A stretch of DNA of 64,000 bases, taken from Siderastrea siderea (taxonomy: Eukaryota; Cnidaria; Anthozoa; Scleractinia; Rhizangiidae). Positions 24,190 through 35,111 of the stretch are shown in pieces. The translations under genes were made by a program, and so were the position numbers. Position 1 is the stretch's first letter. Every line of letters begins with the position of its first letter. The DNA is taken from positions 59,585,712 through 59,649,711 of the forward strand of contig OZ034967.1 of the NCBI GenBank assembly GCA_964030785.1. The letters are read 5' to 3'. The notes under the pieces are model-generated. The model was not told the DNA's origin, did not search any database, and was given only the letters and a program-made list of their open reading frames with translations.

Positions 24190-24753
24190 TGTAGTCTATG
24201 ACATATGTCTACATCGTCCGCCGTTGCGGATCGTGACATTGAGCGCATTTCCAAGTGCGGTGACTCGCTCAGCGAGGTTTTCATCAGGCGTTTCTGGAAT
24301 TCCGTGAATTTCTAAATTGTGCTTACGGGTGTATTGCTCTAAATCATCGAGCTGGTTGATTGCAGTCCCCAAATCGTCGTACATTTCTTCGCGTTCTTCG
24401 TTGGCTTCATTTAACGATTTCTCTAGTGATTTCACTGCGGCTTTCTTCAGTGCTTTGTTTTCCGTCGTTAATGTTTCTATTTTAGCTATATGGAATTCCA
24501 ACGACTTCTGAAGCTCAGAGTACTGGGCGCGTAAAGCCTTGTTTTCTTTGAGAAGTTTGTTCGTGTTGTCTTGAATGGTGTTCAGAACTTTCCAAATATT
24601 TTCCAGTTCTGCCATGTTGAGTTCCGATATCTTCACGGACTTCGCAGGCGGTTTCTCGGAGCCAGGCGAGCTGCTGTCACTGCTTCTTTCGCTACGTTTA
24701 CCCGGGAAATAGTACGTAATTTTTCCCTCTTTTCCTTTATCCTTATCCTCCAT
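24190..24753 (-). pseudogene. L1-like LINE ORF1 fragment (coiled coil plus RRM start)
   Basis: From ATG 24753 (MEDKDKGKEGKITYYFPGKR) the minus strand encodes a Ser-rich head, a long coiled coil (about residues 45-135) and the beginning of an RRM-like region, DLEQYTRKHNLEIHGIPE, characteristic of L1 ORF1 proteins. After VTIRNG the frame shifts; the expected DDVDICHRLQTSN continues in another frame and is then cut by the CR1-like insertion at about 24190. Same strand and likely same element as 20307-22094. Confidence 0.65.
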
Positions 24754-25044
24754 TACATAGAACTGCGGGGAACAAGAAGGCGGACTACTGAAATTTGCTG
24801 CCGTCCGCCATGACATCGCACATGCGCCTCTTCGTAAATGAGTTAAAGTGCAAGTATGTAAAACAAAACTGATCGCAAGCCTGCACCACGACACGAAGGC
24901 AAACTTGTTGGCCTATACTGTTTCAACTAATAGAATCTTCTGAGCCAAGGCTATCGTAAAGTATTTGTCCAAATATTCCGCAACCCGGCATATTCCCTTA
25001 TATGGCCCATACGGGGACGTGCCGCTGGACAGGGTATGGTTTTT

Positions 25045-25335
25045 GGCCTCTCTGTCCTGAACAGGGTAAGTAAGTTTATGCTTGTCTGACCTAAACAGTG
25101 TCTGAACTTGTCCTAAACAGGGTGTGGCATGTTTGCACGATTGTCGTCGGCTTATCCAGTATTCAGCAATCATACATCGGAGACGTTTGCTGTTTTATGA
25201 AACATTTTAAAATTGTGTGAAACAAGAGACTGTCGTTTTTGTCATTTGTCCTTAACAGGGACCTAAAATGGGGGGAGTTGTTCTAAACAGGGTTGGAATT
25301 TTTAAGCCTTTTTTTTTTGTCCTAAGCAGGGTCAG
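25045..25335. repeat. Dispersed GTCCTAAACAGGGT repeat units
   Basis: Six degenerate copies of GTCCTAAACAGGGT: near 25047, 25087, 25108, 25244, 25279 and 25318. Spacing is irregular (21-136 bases). A GTGCCGCTGGACAGGGTATG block just upstream (25019) looks like a related unit. A poly-C run lies at 25384-25400. Confidence 0.6.
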
Positions 25336-25754
25336 AGTTTGAGACCCTTAGCGGCACCCCTACAACGAAACTTGAGTCTAGTACCCCCCCCCCCCCCCCC
25401 GCCGGAGCTTAACAGGCTGCAAGGCACCAGGATGACAGATCGTATCAGGCGCAAGGCTGCAAGGGGGAAGAGGGTAAGGTGAAGTCACACACAAGCCAAG
25501 AAAGCCCACACGGCCAGAGCTGTAGCATGGTAGCAACGGATGAAATGTCCAACACCTGTCACAAATCAAGTAATCCAACTGATTTCCTACCGAACTGCAA
25601 AGGAGACTAAAAGCTATCAAAATACAAGGTTATTTATATTCCTTCGCAGTTCACTTGATCCGGTACATTTTTGATGGTCCGGGGAGAAATTTATCTTGAA
25701 AGATACACGCTGTTTGTCTTTTCTTTTCTTTAGAAACAATTTTTTGCTTACTGT

Positions 25755-26825
25755 TTTATTATTATTATTATTATTATTATTTTTTTAATTTGCAATCACA
25801 CTACAACAATGACAACTACAACAACAAAATACAAAAAGAGGAAAAAAAGGGAAAGCAAACAAGAAAAAAAATTAGTGCCGACCTGCAAGATTTACGCTAC
25901 AAAATTAATTATACAACTTACAATACAACGGAGAATGACCTACTTACACAACATTACGTACCTTAGTTTTCTTATCATAATATTGCCTACAAATCTTACA
26001 TTGCAGTGTGTTGACTTACTATTTTTATAATGGTTTTACCTTGTGTCACTTACAATGTTTCATTCTAGTATTAACACAATTGTGCTTACAATAATATTTC
26101 TTATGGAAAAAAAATAAAGAGAAGGAACAAAGGGAGAAGCATATGAGAAGGTCTGTTGACAAAGTATCAAAAAGGAGAGACCGGTTTTAACTTGAAATCT
26201 CAATTTTCCATTGAATTTTTAATTTATTTATAAATTGAGAACATTCAGGATTTATCTCACCACTTTTACAACTATATATGTACTTTTTTATTAGCAAGAC
26301 GAGTAGATCTAGTTGGCGTCTAAGGTTGCCGTTTATAGAAGGAGAGGGGTAGTTCTGAAATAGAAATTGCTCAGTTGACAAATTTATAAACGTACTATTG
26401 ATTGCATTGAACCACGATAAAATTTCCTGATAAAATTTAACATTAATAGGACATTCTAAAAAGGTGTGTTCCAATGAGTCAGAATTTTTACATTGAGCGC
26501 AAATGTCATCACTTCTGATTTTGAATCTCTTGAGTTCTCTATTAGTTACTAAAATTCTATGAAGAATTTAAAACCAAATTCTCTTAACTTGTTGTCCGCG
26601 GTCGTTTGGTAGATTGTGTTAAATATCTGTTTCCAACCATGAGCAAAGTTGGGAAAAAGTCTGATCCAACTTTTTACAGCGGTAGGTTCTTTCATATTGT
26701 TTTCCTGAAATAAATTGTAATAGTCTTTGCACCTCAGTTTGGTTAAATAGAGTGCTTTATTTTCGGACAGATAGAATACGTCCCTTTCATTAAGTATATT
26801 CCTATTGGTTACGGCAGTTTCCTTA
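25755..26825 (-). mobile_element. 5'-truncated L1-like LINE 3' end
   Basis: Minus strand encodes the ORF2 C-terminus: SENKALYLTKLRCKDYYNLF, then after stops a zinc-knuckle region (MEHTFLECPINVKFYQEILS, 26474-26187). The 3' region ends in an A-rich and (AAT)n tail, seen as TTATTA..TTTTTT at 25758-25792. In-frame stops show decay. Confidence 0.6.
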
Positions 26826-27129
26826 TTATTATTATTATTATTGATTGATTTTATTATTTATTCCGAGTTTCACGAATGAGCGCCACTAGGATATATATAC
26901 TTTTAACTATTGGAATATTTTAGTACCTTTTCATAAATCATTAGTATTTTTAACCTATTGATTGATTTGTAATGCAGATTATCATTACTATCAACAATAA
27001 GAAGAAGAATTAAGAATTAAGAAAAGAATTTTACTTCTTAAAAACTTTTTTTAAACTAATAATTTGATTGTAATTTCTTAGCATCTTATTCTTATCTGTC
27101 CATTGTATTTTTACTATGACTATCAATAA

Positions 27130-27157
27130 AGATTTTTTTTTATAAAAAAAAAAAAAA

Positions 27158-27216
<59 letters not shown>

Positions 27217-27217
27217 C
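27130..27217. repeat. A-rich run and (ATT)n microsatellite
   Basis: AATAAAGATTTTTTTTATA, then about 14 A, then about 20 ATT triplets. The AATAAA followed by poly(A) suggests the 3' end of a plus-strand retroelement whose body (roughly 26850-27130) is not recognisable. Confidence 0.7.
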
Positions 27218-27623
27218 ATATCTATAACAAAATACTCGATCGTGATTGGTTCTCCGCGCGCCTATTTGATACGTAGTTGGAGGGTGATCACGTGGGTGTC
27301 CAATCTGTTCAATTTGACCTTTTTGTAACTGGATAGCTGTAATCGGACAGCTGCGCAGCGCACGCGTCAATCAGGTGCACTGAAATGGGTTCTTTTTATA
27401 GCTGTTTCTCCACTGCTTGCAAAACTGATAATGAAAAATAAATCCCCGAAGGGCACGTAGATCTTCTAATTTCGCATTTTGTTAGAGATACGATTAATTG
27501 GTAACTGGACTTCGTGGCGTACAATTCAGGGGTACTCCAGTCCTATTACCATTACTTATTATTGTCACGCAACGATTCCTTAAATCTTGTGTGGCGACCT
27601 GCCTTAAAATTCTCTGTTCTAAG

Positions 27624-27629
27624 TTTATT
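27624..27629 (-). terminator. Candidate poly(A) signal of the minus-strand BAG gene
   Basis: AATAAA on the minus strand, about 140 bases after the stop codon at 27770. Confidence 0.5.
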
Positions 27630-27769
27630 GAACAAAACATTCCTTCGGTACAGTTAAGTACAATTTCAGCAATTTACATTATTACACCAAGAAACTAACA
27701 TAAAAATAAGTACAACATTTACAAAATTTCAGTGTATATGACATTTGTTAAAAAATACATTCACAGATT

Positions 27770-28591
27770 CTAACTCTTGTCACTGACTCTAGAGTCTAAA
27801 TCGTTGATAACCGACAAAATCTCTTTCACTGCCGCTTTACGAGCTACTTTCACACTTCCTAGTCCCTCAGCGTCAATTAAATCCAAACCAAGAATGCAAC
27901 GAGGCAAATGTTCTTCCAAATAAAGAAATTCCTTGTCTTGCCTCGAGCCTTCGAACGCCTGGACTCGAGGAGTCAGTTCCTTTGCTTTTGCTAGCTGGTT
28001 CTTGATTGAGTTCAGTTTCTGCTCTTCGGCTATTTGCATTTCGGGTTGTGCCGGTGAAATCTTCTTCATATTTCCAGCATCAGTGGTTGTATCGTTCACA
28101 TGTGTTTGTGAGGTTGGACCTTCATCACCGGATTGATAGGCTTCGACAATTTCCCGCTGACTTTCACCTGTATCGTCTGCAGCATCTTCATTGGCATCGT
28201 AAAACGTTTCTTCACTGCTTTCGTCCGAGACATCTTCGTCTTTGGACGGCTGAATATTGACAGGTATATCCACAAACTCAGGTTGATATAACTCTGTTAT
28301 TGGCGAGCTTGCACGATTTGCCTCATCTTTCAGTTTCACGTCCAATTCTTTCGTCGAGGAGTTTTCCCTCGCTTGACAACACACGGGAATATTATGGGAA
28401 GCTGACGCATGGTCTTCTACCCGTCTCGCTCTATTCCGGTTGGAAACTCTTCTTGGCTTGTCATGTGGAAAATAAACGGGATTTCCCCAAAAGGGATGTG
28501 ACCTTTCTGGGTAAAATCCACCGAAACCGGCGAAAGGGTTTCCAGTTTGAAATCTGCCTGCCCAAGGATCTCGAAGTATGTCGTCCCACAT
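27770..28591 (-). CDS. BAG-domain HSP70 co-chaperone (BAG3/BAG4-like), copy A
   Basis: Intronless ORF of 273 residues. The N-terminus is aromatic and Gly-rich (DPWAGRFQTGNPFAGFGGFY); residues 117-148 are strongly acidic; residues 195-268 form a C-terminal BAG domain (FLYLEEHLPRCILGLDLIDA, then KVARKAAVKEILSVINDL), close in spacing to the BAG domain of BAG3. BAG domains bind the HSP70 nucleotide-binding domain and speed ADP release. No WW domain or clear IPV motif is seen. The start is ATG 28591: the frame stays open upstream but a TATA box at 28679-28686 places the transcript start between. It is divergent from the DNAJB gene at 29149, with a 557-bp shared interval containing heat-shock elements. 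Cytosolic, stress-induced expression is inferred. Confidence 0.85.
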   Translation of the reverse strand: MWDDILRDPWAGRFQTGNPFAGFGGFYPERSHPFWGNPVYFPHDKPRRVSNRNRARRVEDHASASHNIPVCCQARENSSTKELDVKLKDEANRASSPITELYQPEFVDIPVNIQPSKDEDVSDESSEETFYDANEDAADDTGESQREIVEAYQSGDEGPTSQTHVNDTTTDAGNMKKISPAQPEMQIAEEQKLNSIKNQLAKAKELTPRVQAFEGSRQDKEFLYLEEHLPRCILGLDLIDAEGLGSVKVARKAAVKEILSVINDLDSRVSDKS

Positions 28592-28678
28592 TTTTAAGAA
28601 CTCTTCTTCTTCGTCGTGTCCACAAGTCTTCCTTAGTAATTTCTGAAATTTTTGCTGACGCTGTGAGCTGAGTAACTT

Positions 28679-28686
28679 CTTATATA
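28679..28686 (-). promoter_or_regulatory. TATA box of BAG copy A
   Basis: TATATAAG on the minus strand, about 90 bases upstream of the ATG at 28591 and about 13 bases downstream of a heat-shock element. Confidence 0.65.
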
Positions 28687-28698
28687 CATTACTTCGTT

Positions 28699-28716
28699 TT
28701 CTAGAAATAGCTGGAA
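28699..28716. promoter_or_regulatory. Heat-shock element next to the BAG copy A TATA box
   Basis: TTC TA GAA AT AGC TG GAA: units at the exact 5-bp spacing, with the third unit degenerate. Palindromic HSF-binding pattern. Confidence 0.7.
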
Positions 28717-28765
28717 CACGATGGAAAAGCCGTCACTGCTAATTTTGAATCGAACTCTCTCGTTT

Positions 28766-28793
28766 TTTTCGGAATCTTCGGGAAAACCCTCGA
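28766..28793. promoter_or_regulatory. Perfect three-unit heat-shock element, extended
   Basis: The core GAA TC TTC GG GAA at 28771-28783 is a perfect nGAAnnTTCnnGAAn. In-phase partial units extend it on both sides (TTT at 28766, GAA at 28791). A further GAA AG TTC pair sits at 28803-28810. Confidence 0.75.
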
Positions 28794-29027
28794 ATGTGCT
28801 GAGAAAGTTCTCCTCTACAGGGGTGTAGACGCTACTTATTTTGTCGCAACACAAATTTAAGGTTCTGCCGCAAGAATTGTTCTAGTTTTCACTTATGAAC
28901 TTATATTTGCATATTGAAAAACTCCTTTCATTTTAAAATTTTGACCACATTTCATTAATAATTGGTAAACAGAAAGTTATAAAAATTACGAAAAGCACCT
29001 TCCCCTCCCCAAATTTCATGTCCTGAC

Positions 29028-29045
29028 GAATGTTCTGGGACATTC
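29028..29045. promoter_or_regulatory. Four-unit heat-shock element of DNAJB copy A
   Basis: GAA TG TTC TG GGA CA TTC, four alternating units at 5-bp spacing with one mismatch (GGA for GAA). It ends 22 bases before the TATA box at 29068. Confidence 0.78.
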
Positions 29046-29067
29046 GAGTCACGTGTATTACAAACTG

Positions 29068-29075
29068 TATATAAG
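29068..29075 (+). promoter_or_regulatory. TATA box of DNAJB copy A
   Basis: TATATAAG, 73 bases before the ATG at 29149, placing the transcript start near 29098. Confidence 0.7.
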
Positions 29076-29148
29076 CCACTTCGTCAAAGGGATTTCAGTT
29101 CATTCCAGATATAAATTTGTGTGCGCTTGGTGAATACTCATCGAAGTT

Positions 29149-30171
29149 ATGGGAAAGGACTACTATAAGATTCTTGGCGTCCCTAAAACAGCTAAAGACA
29201 ACGAGATAAAGAAAGCCTATCGAAAACTCGCCTTGATTTGGCACCCCGATAAAAACAAAAGTCCAGGAGCGGAGGAGAAATTCAAGGAAATTTCCGAGGC
29301 TTATGATGTACTCAGTGACAAGAACAAGAGAGAAATCTTCGATAAATACGGTGAAGAAGGCCTTAAAGGAGTTCCAGGAGGCGAGAATGGCTCGAACATG
29401 CATTTTCAAGGAGGACCAGGATTCGCAAGAACATTTGTCTTCACGAGTGGGAACGCACGCGAAACATTCGCGAGAGCGTTCGGCGACGACGACGAATTTG
29501 CAGACCTTATTGGTGGTCTAGGAGGGTTTAGCTTCTTTACCGACCAAAGAAGAACGCCTGGCTCAAGAACAAGTGGCATGTTTGACTTTGATAGCGTTCA
29601 ACCTCGAACGAAGAAGCAGAAAGTCCAAGATGCGACCATCGAGAAAGATCTACTTGTCAGCTTCGAAGACCTCTTGAGCGGGTGCACGAAAAAGATGAAA
29701 ATATCCCGAAAAGTTTACGACGAGCGTGGAACTTTCACGAATGAAGAGAAAATTCTGACGGTGAATGTCAAACCGGGATGGAAAGCGGGAACTAAGATCA
29801 CATTCCCAAAGGAAGGAGACCGAAAACCTGGTATCGTCCCGGCTGATGTTGTGTTGACTGTCAAAGACAAACCTCACAGCCAGTTTACACGAGACAGCAG
29901 CAATAATCTCCTTTACACAGCAAAGATTTCTTTGCGAGATTCACTGACTGGTGGACAAATGGAAGTGCCCACTCTTGATGGAAGAAAAATAAAACTAAGA
30001 TTTAACGGTATCGTAAAACCAGATTCAATTAAAAGAATCAATGGAGAGGGGCTTCCATTACCCAAAAACCCCTCCAAGAGAGGTGACTTGATCGTCAAAT
30101 ATGAGGTACGCTTTCCTGATCAACTGTCCCCAGCTCAAAGAGACATTTTACTGGAAACACTGCCAAGTTGA
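29149..30171 (+). CDS. DNAJB-type (class II) HSP40 co-chaperone, copy A
   Basis: Intronless ORF of 340 residues. The J domain (residues 4-68, [13 protein letters not shown]) has the HPD motif at 32-34, needed to stimulate HSP70 ATPase. A Gly/Phe-rich linker spans about 70-150 ([19 protein letters not shown] in part). Two client-binding C-terminal domains run from about 165 to 335 ([38 protein letters not shown], and [20 protein letters not shown]). No zinc-finger domain, so class B, closest in layout to DNAJB1/DNAJB4. It shares a divergent promoter with BAG copy A. The perfect length and open frame argue for a working gene; lack of introns contrasts with copy B. Candidate poly(A) signal at 30379-30384. 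Confidence 0.95.
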   Translation: MGKDYYKILGVPKTAKDNEIKKAYRKLALIWHPDKNKSPGAEEKFKEISEAYDVLSDKNKREIFDKYGEEGLKGVPGGENGSNMHFQGGPGFARTFVFTSGNARETFARAFGDDDEFADLIGGLGGFSFFTDQRRTPGSRTSGMFDFDSVQPRTKKQKVQDATIEKDLLVSFEDLLSGCTKKMKISRKVYDERGTFTNEEKILTVNVKPGWKAGTKITFPKEGDRKPGIVPADVVLTVKDKPHSQFTRDSSNNLLYTAKISLRDSLTGGQMEVPTLDGRKIKLRFNGIVKPDSIKRINGEGLPLPKNPSKRGDLIVKYEVRFPDQLSPAQRDILLETLPS

Positions 30172-30378
30172 TGGAGGAAAGAATTTGGAACAATAATATT
30201 GTACATTTATAAGCTCTTAATTAGGACAAAAACAGTGACTTCATTTTACACCATGTACTTTTATTTTTCAAAAATTATATATGCAATGGATGTGATTCAC
30301 TTTTGATACATTAATTTATCCGTTCTGTGGTGGCAATGCATGTCACGTAACAACAGTATTGCAAAAAATGTAACATAA

Positions 30379-30384
30379 AATAAA
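30379..30384 (+). terminator. Candidate poly(A) signal of DNAJB copy A
   Basis: AATAAA 208 bases after the stop codon, with a second-guess context ACATAAAATAAAG. Confidence 0.55.
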
Positions 30385-31776
30385 GAAATTTTCCCAGATA
30401 CTCTGACTGAATGCCAGGTTTTGGTTTAGACTAGTGGGGACTAGTAGTAAAGGTCGGCAGGGTAAAGGTTATCTTAGAGAAGGATGGTAACTGTTAAGGT
30501 CAGTCATGAAATAGTGGAGATATAATGTTCAGCATGTCACAGGTTTGACTGACTCCCATCAGGGCTCTCATTTATTTTTGTCTTGCAATCATGGCATGCT
30601 TAGCACTCCTTCTTTGTTGTTTCATGGCCAGGCTTGGGATTTGCCATCTTCCTTTTGTTCTCATCAAGCATGGTGTTGCAGTGCTGTCACGTGAACCTGG
30701 TGGATGTGGCCTTGCTCGCCACAGTGTCTACTGGTGGCTCATTGGTTGGAGTGTCCAGCCAGTATGCAGAGGGTGGGAAGTGTGGACTTGGTTCCGGCTA
30801 GGAGAATAGCTGCACGGCTTTTGGGTGGGACAAAATAAAATGATTGTAATGACAAGGTGGTCAGCACTACAAACATTATGTTCATTTGTAAAACTGGGCT
30901 GCACCAACTAATAAATCATGAACTTTACAAGCTCTTTTGTATTTGTAGTAACAAGCCCAGGGGGTATTTAGGACTGTATGTGATGGGGAGATGCAAATGA
31001 GGCCGAAATGTTTATACCCAAGAAAGTCCCATTAGGCTAAAGCTACACCCCAAAAAGTCCAACAGTCCAGAACATGACCTGAAAAAAAGTCTTTTTACAT
31101 GTAATTCAAATGTTCACAAAAGGAAAATAAAAATTTTTGACACCAAATTGGGAACCCCATTTTATTGACACTAAAAAGTACTGCCAACTGATCCGTCTAC
31201 CCAAACTAAATACACTGGAAAATTTCAAATCACTGATTTTAGACCCAAAAAAGGCTTTGCACCTCCCTGTCAATAATGAACCAGAGTACCCCTCCCCCGA
31301 TCACCTCCAGGAATAACAACAGTCAGTGTTGACAAATTATAAAGGATGGGGGAAGTTCAGACCCATTCCTTGCCTCCCTAACTAATGTGTTAAATGAAAA
31401 TCCTCATTAAGCTATGGTCAACCCTCCTCAGAAAAAAATTCCTAAAATCTACGTCTGTAAATATGTGGGGGTGGGGGTGGAGTTGGGGAGGGGGTTGCAG
31501 TGGTGAACAGGTTAGTGGGGCGGGGACAGGGGGGTGGGAGCCCAGGAGAATAGGGGGCGGGAGGGGTACAGGAGGCGGGAGAGGAAAGGGCAGGAGGTGG
31601 GAGTTCCAAAAGGACTGGAAGTGGGAGAAATAGGGGGAAATTACACAACATTGCATAATATTTCACAATCGAAAAAGGGCAAAAGGGAGGAAGCCAAGAA
31701 AAAAGGGGCGGGAGCCGGGATTGCAGGATACGGGAGGCGGGAGGTTTGGGTCCCCCTGTCCCCTCCCCCCTCACAG
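30385..31776. other. Spacer between the two chaperone pairs, part 1
   Basis: No gene recognised. 30733-30810 (GGTGGCTCATTGGTTGGAG ... GACTTGGTTCCGG) looks like a weak tRNA-derived SINE head. 31460-31765 is a purine-rich, G-run-rich tract on the plus strand (GGGGGTGGGGGTGG, GGGAGGCGGGAGG). Confidence 0.4.
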
Positions 31777-32045
31777 GTTAGTGCATGGGATTTTAAATCT
31801 CAAGGTTGTGGTTGAGGCCTGGTAGTGCCACCATGTTGTTTCTTTACTCCACATTGTCTTTCTCCACCCCGGTGTTAAATGGGAACCAGTGACATACTGC
31901 TGGAGGTACAGTGTAACCACGTGAAGGACTAGCATCCCATCTTGGGGAGAGTAGCAATGCTTTCACTTGCTTTGCCTGCTTCAGGAACCAAGGGTATGTC
32001 TTTGCAGTCTGGGCTTCTTGTGGCCGAGTCTGACTTTACCTTTAT
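31777..32045 (+). mobile_element. Diverged, 5'-truncated copy of the 8229 SINE
   Basis: It starts inside the A-box (GGTTAGTGCATGGGATTTTA), keeps CCACATTGTCTTTCTCCACC, GACATACTGCTGGAGG, GGACTAGCATCCCATC and ends near GTCTGACTTTACC. The order of blocks is identical to 8229-8545 with many substitutions. Confidence 0.65.
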
Positions 32046-33292
32046 TATTGCTTACCTCTGTAAAACAGTTATCTCCATAATGTAGATGCTAATCCCTGTA
32101 CCTTTTATTTACATGTTAAAGAGGCCTTTTTGTACATATTAATGAGGTTCAACTGTGTTTGTGGACATAAAATATTGTCAGGTGGTTCTGCAATGGTTTT
32201 CTATTGCAGCCGGCAAAACTGGTACGCAGATTAATTTCTCGAGAGGCACGTGACCCACAAATACCTCTAGCTCCTGCAGCATGAAGAGCCTTTGAGAAGT
32301 AAACCTAAATATAAATCCCACTGGAAACATATTTACTACATTCCCCCACTTGTTTCTTGGTGCTGTCTGTTGATACACCTGAGCAGAAAGAGGTCAATAT
32401 GCAAAGAAGGATCAAAGCCAATCTCAGGACAAAGCAAAGAGCCAGAGATTGGGTCTTCAGGAGAAAAGAATGATGGCCTAGCTACATGAGCATTGTTTCA
32501 ACTTATAAGAAAATTGGTCTGAGACTCCTAATAGATTTGCCTCTTTTCTCACCCTCCACCCTATGCCCAAGGGCACCCAGAAGGTCAGCAACACAAATTT
32601 CCAAATTAGGGAATCGCAATAATTTACTAAGTAGACGATCATGAAAGATGACAGTTTCATGGGCAGCTAAGACATTGAAGTGGAAGTAAGATTTGATTGA
32701 CACCTCCCTCCTGTCCTCCCCAAGGAAGCTGTATTTGTAAGCTATTTCTTCCAGAGATTATTAATTTTAGGTCTTATCTGATTAGGGGGGGGGGGTGCTT
32801 CTAAGAAGCACAATTTTGAAGCTTGAGCATTCAGCCACAAAAGAAACAAATACTTTAGTAGCAAGACCAAATGTGCATTTTTAGAAGGTAACTATATTGC
32901 ATATTTACTTTGTTGTGGCTTTATCATTCTAAACCTGAAAGAGGGAAAAATGTTAGAAGTTGAGGAGGAGATAAATATAGAGAAACACTCGTAGATATGA
33001 CTCCCATCGCAATAATCTGATGGTCAGCCTTCAGCCTTTCTAGGGCTCCAGGGAAGCTGGGAAAGGATAATCTCATCTCCAGGAGGTCTTCTCTCATCTC
33101 ATAATGGCAGCGATGGAAGACCCTAGCACATGGGTCACGTCATATCAAAAACTATATTCATTAGCCATCTTTCAAGCCCTTTGCCATGTTGAATTAACTA
33201 AAAAAGACATTCAGTATAGCTGCTTTGTGCCAGTCTTTTCTTGCAACCATTTTAAAAAGAGAGTCAACCATGGGGATGAGGTTGGGGAATAT
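32046..33292. other. Spacer between the two chaperone pairs, part 2
   Basis: No gene recognised on either strand. A short G run is at 32787-32796. ATGGGGATGAGGTTGGGG at 33271-33288 resembles the end of the CAACCTCG-type MITEs but I found no partner end. Confidence 0.35.
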
Positions 33293-33470
33293 ACCTTATT
33301 CCAAAATGGCAGAAAATGCATTACTCTTTTGTCTCATTGTTAATAAGCCCTTGATGCCTCGATCCCATCTGCAGAATTCAAAGGAATATTTGGCTTAAAA
33401 CGAGGCAACAAGGGCCAATTAACATGGAGACAAAAGAATAATGTATTTTCTGCCATTTTGGAATAAGGTT
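33293..33470. mobile_element. MITE with ACCTTATTCCAAAATGGC termini
   Basis: The left end ACCTTATTCCAAAATGGCAG and following ~30 bases are the near-exact reverse complement of the right end (ending CTGCCATTTTGGAATAAGGT). About 178 bp, no coding capacity. Confidence 0.75.
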
Positions 33471-35111
33471 TATGTGTTCACTGAAGAACAAAAATGATGA
33501 ACTCTGTTTACAAAACAATGTCTCATATAATTTATTTGTGCAAGTACAATAAACAAATTATTGCACTCATCCATCTCAAAAGTTACATGCTGCACTGTAC
33601 TACGACAGAGTGAGATCTCTAGTGGTTTACCTGAAAATGCAACAGCCATCTAACTGAATTAAAGTAAATAAAAGTTTTTAAGACCCAATCAGATATGGCC
33701 TAAAATTCAATCGTAAATCTAAAACCTATAAATTCTTTCTACCACACTATTTACATGTTTACTTGGCAACGTTTTGCCAAATCGTATCACTCACTAGTCT
33801 TTCACAAGGTGCACAAAAAACTACCATGTATGACATATTTACAGTCCATCTTTCTCACAAATAATTGAGATTTTCTATAATCATCAATATTAATTAGATA
33901 AATATATGTATATATTATTTCCATACAATGATTCCTGCCATGTACTACTACTGCCTTTCAGTATACATTAACAGCTAGCAAAAGCTTGCCTTGTCAACTT
34001 ATCATCAACTTTAAATCTCCCCTCATGCCTTGAATTTTTGTGAGGATAAGACATTCAATCTAACTGACAGGAGTCAGTCCTACAAAGCATCATTGTACTA
34101 ATCCAGGATCAGTGAAACTCTGACAACTTCTCTGTGAGGATTCCTGGAGAATATGTTTTTGCACTACCCACCATTTAATAGTGAATAAACTCCAACTGGA
34201 ACTTAGTAAGAAAGAGAAACTTAAGTTAGATTTAAAACCGAGGTTAATAAAAATCAGCTCAAGTGAATCCAAGCCCAAAACCAACATTTTCCAGAAATCA
34301 CACATAAAAGACCACAAGATAAAGTTAGTGATTGAAAAAGTTTTCTTTAAACAAAAATTTCTAATCTGGGGGGCTTAATTAAGGCATTTTTGTACCTAGT
34401 AAACTATTACTTTTCATTTGAATTAATTTCTGTACATTGATGAAACAGAATACATGCCATATGACTTGGCTGGGAATTTGATCTTGATATTTCTTTTTTA
34501 AAACAATTTCTCAAGGTTAATTTTATATTTACAATCCTTTAAGGTTTCATGAAATTCAATCCTTAAAAAAATAAAAGGCATTTAATAAAAAGCTTTGCTT
34601 GTGGTCAAAACAAATACTAAGTAAACCCAGCTCACAAATGATACTTTCCAATAGCTTGTTTAATGCTCTACATACCAATTGACTAATAAGTGTTTGACAC
34701 ACATTCTACAAGTGTTTTGATTAACTTTAGAAGTTCCAACAAGTCAACTGGATTTAAATATGTACACTGGATAAAATGTGTTGACTGATGACACACAACT
34801 AACCTCCTACAATACTCAGGAGACAACTCTAAACATACTTCAAGAGTAACAAGAGAATGATAACAGTCTGTAGAATTTAAGTTTTTTGATGTAGGTAAAT
34901 AGGGATCATGTCTGCTGATAAACAGAAGTAAAGAAAAACGATATTTGAAAATAGAAGATAAATCTTCAGGTTGTTTTTAGGTACAAAAACAAAACGTTCC
35001 TGATACTTCTGCAGTTCTTGACATGTCATGGCACCCCTACCAAATGATCAAGTTTGTAGTCACCACTACAATGAATTCACTCACTCCTTGCTGTGAAACC
35101 TTATTTTTATG
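33471..35111 (-). other. AT-rich region, possibly 3' UTR of DNAJB copy B
   Basis: AT-rich, without ORFs of note or repeats. It abuts the stop codon of DNAJB copy B and ends at a MITE. A long 3' UTR is possible but no strong poly(A) signal near the stop was seen on the minus strand. Confidence 0.3.

Noticed and set aside
25045..25335. Repeat cluster as a CRISPR array
   Set aside because: Units are degenerate and unevenly spaced, and the window is eukaryotic.
28006..28671. Plus-strand ORFs opposite the BAG gene
   Set aside because: Shadows of the minus-strand BAG coding sequence.
31442..31774. Proline-rich 110-codon minus-strand ORF
   Set aside because: Product of a G-rich tract read on the opposite strand; repetitive and present in several frames.
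33271..33288. ATGGGGATGAGGTTGGGG as the end of a CAACCTCG-type MITE
   Set aside because: No matching left end or target duplication found within 350 bases.
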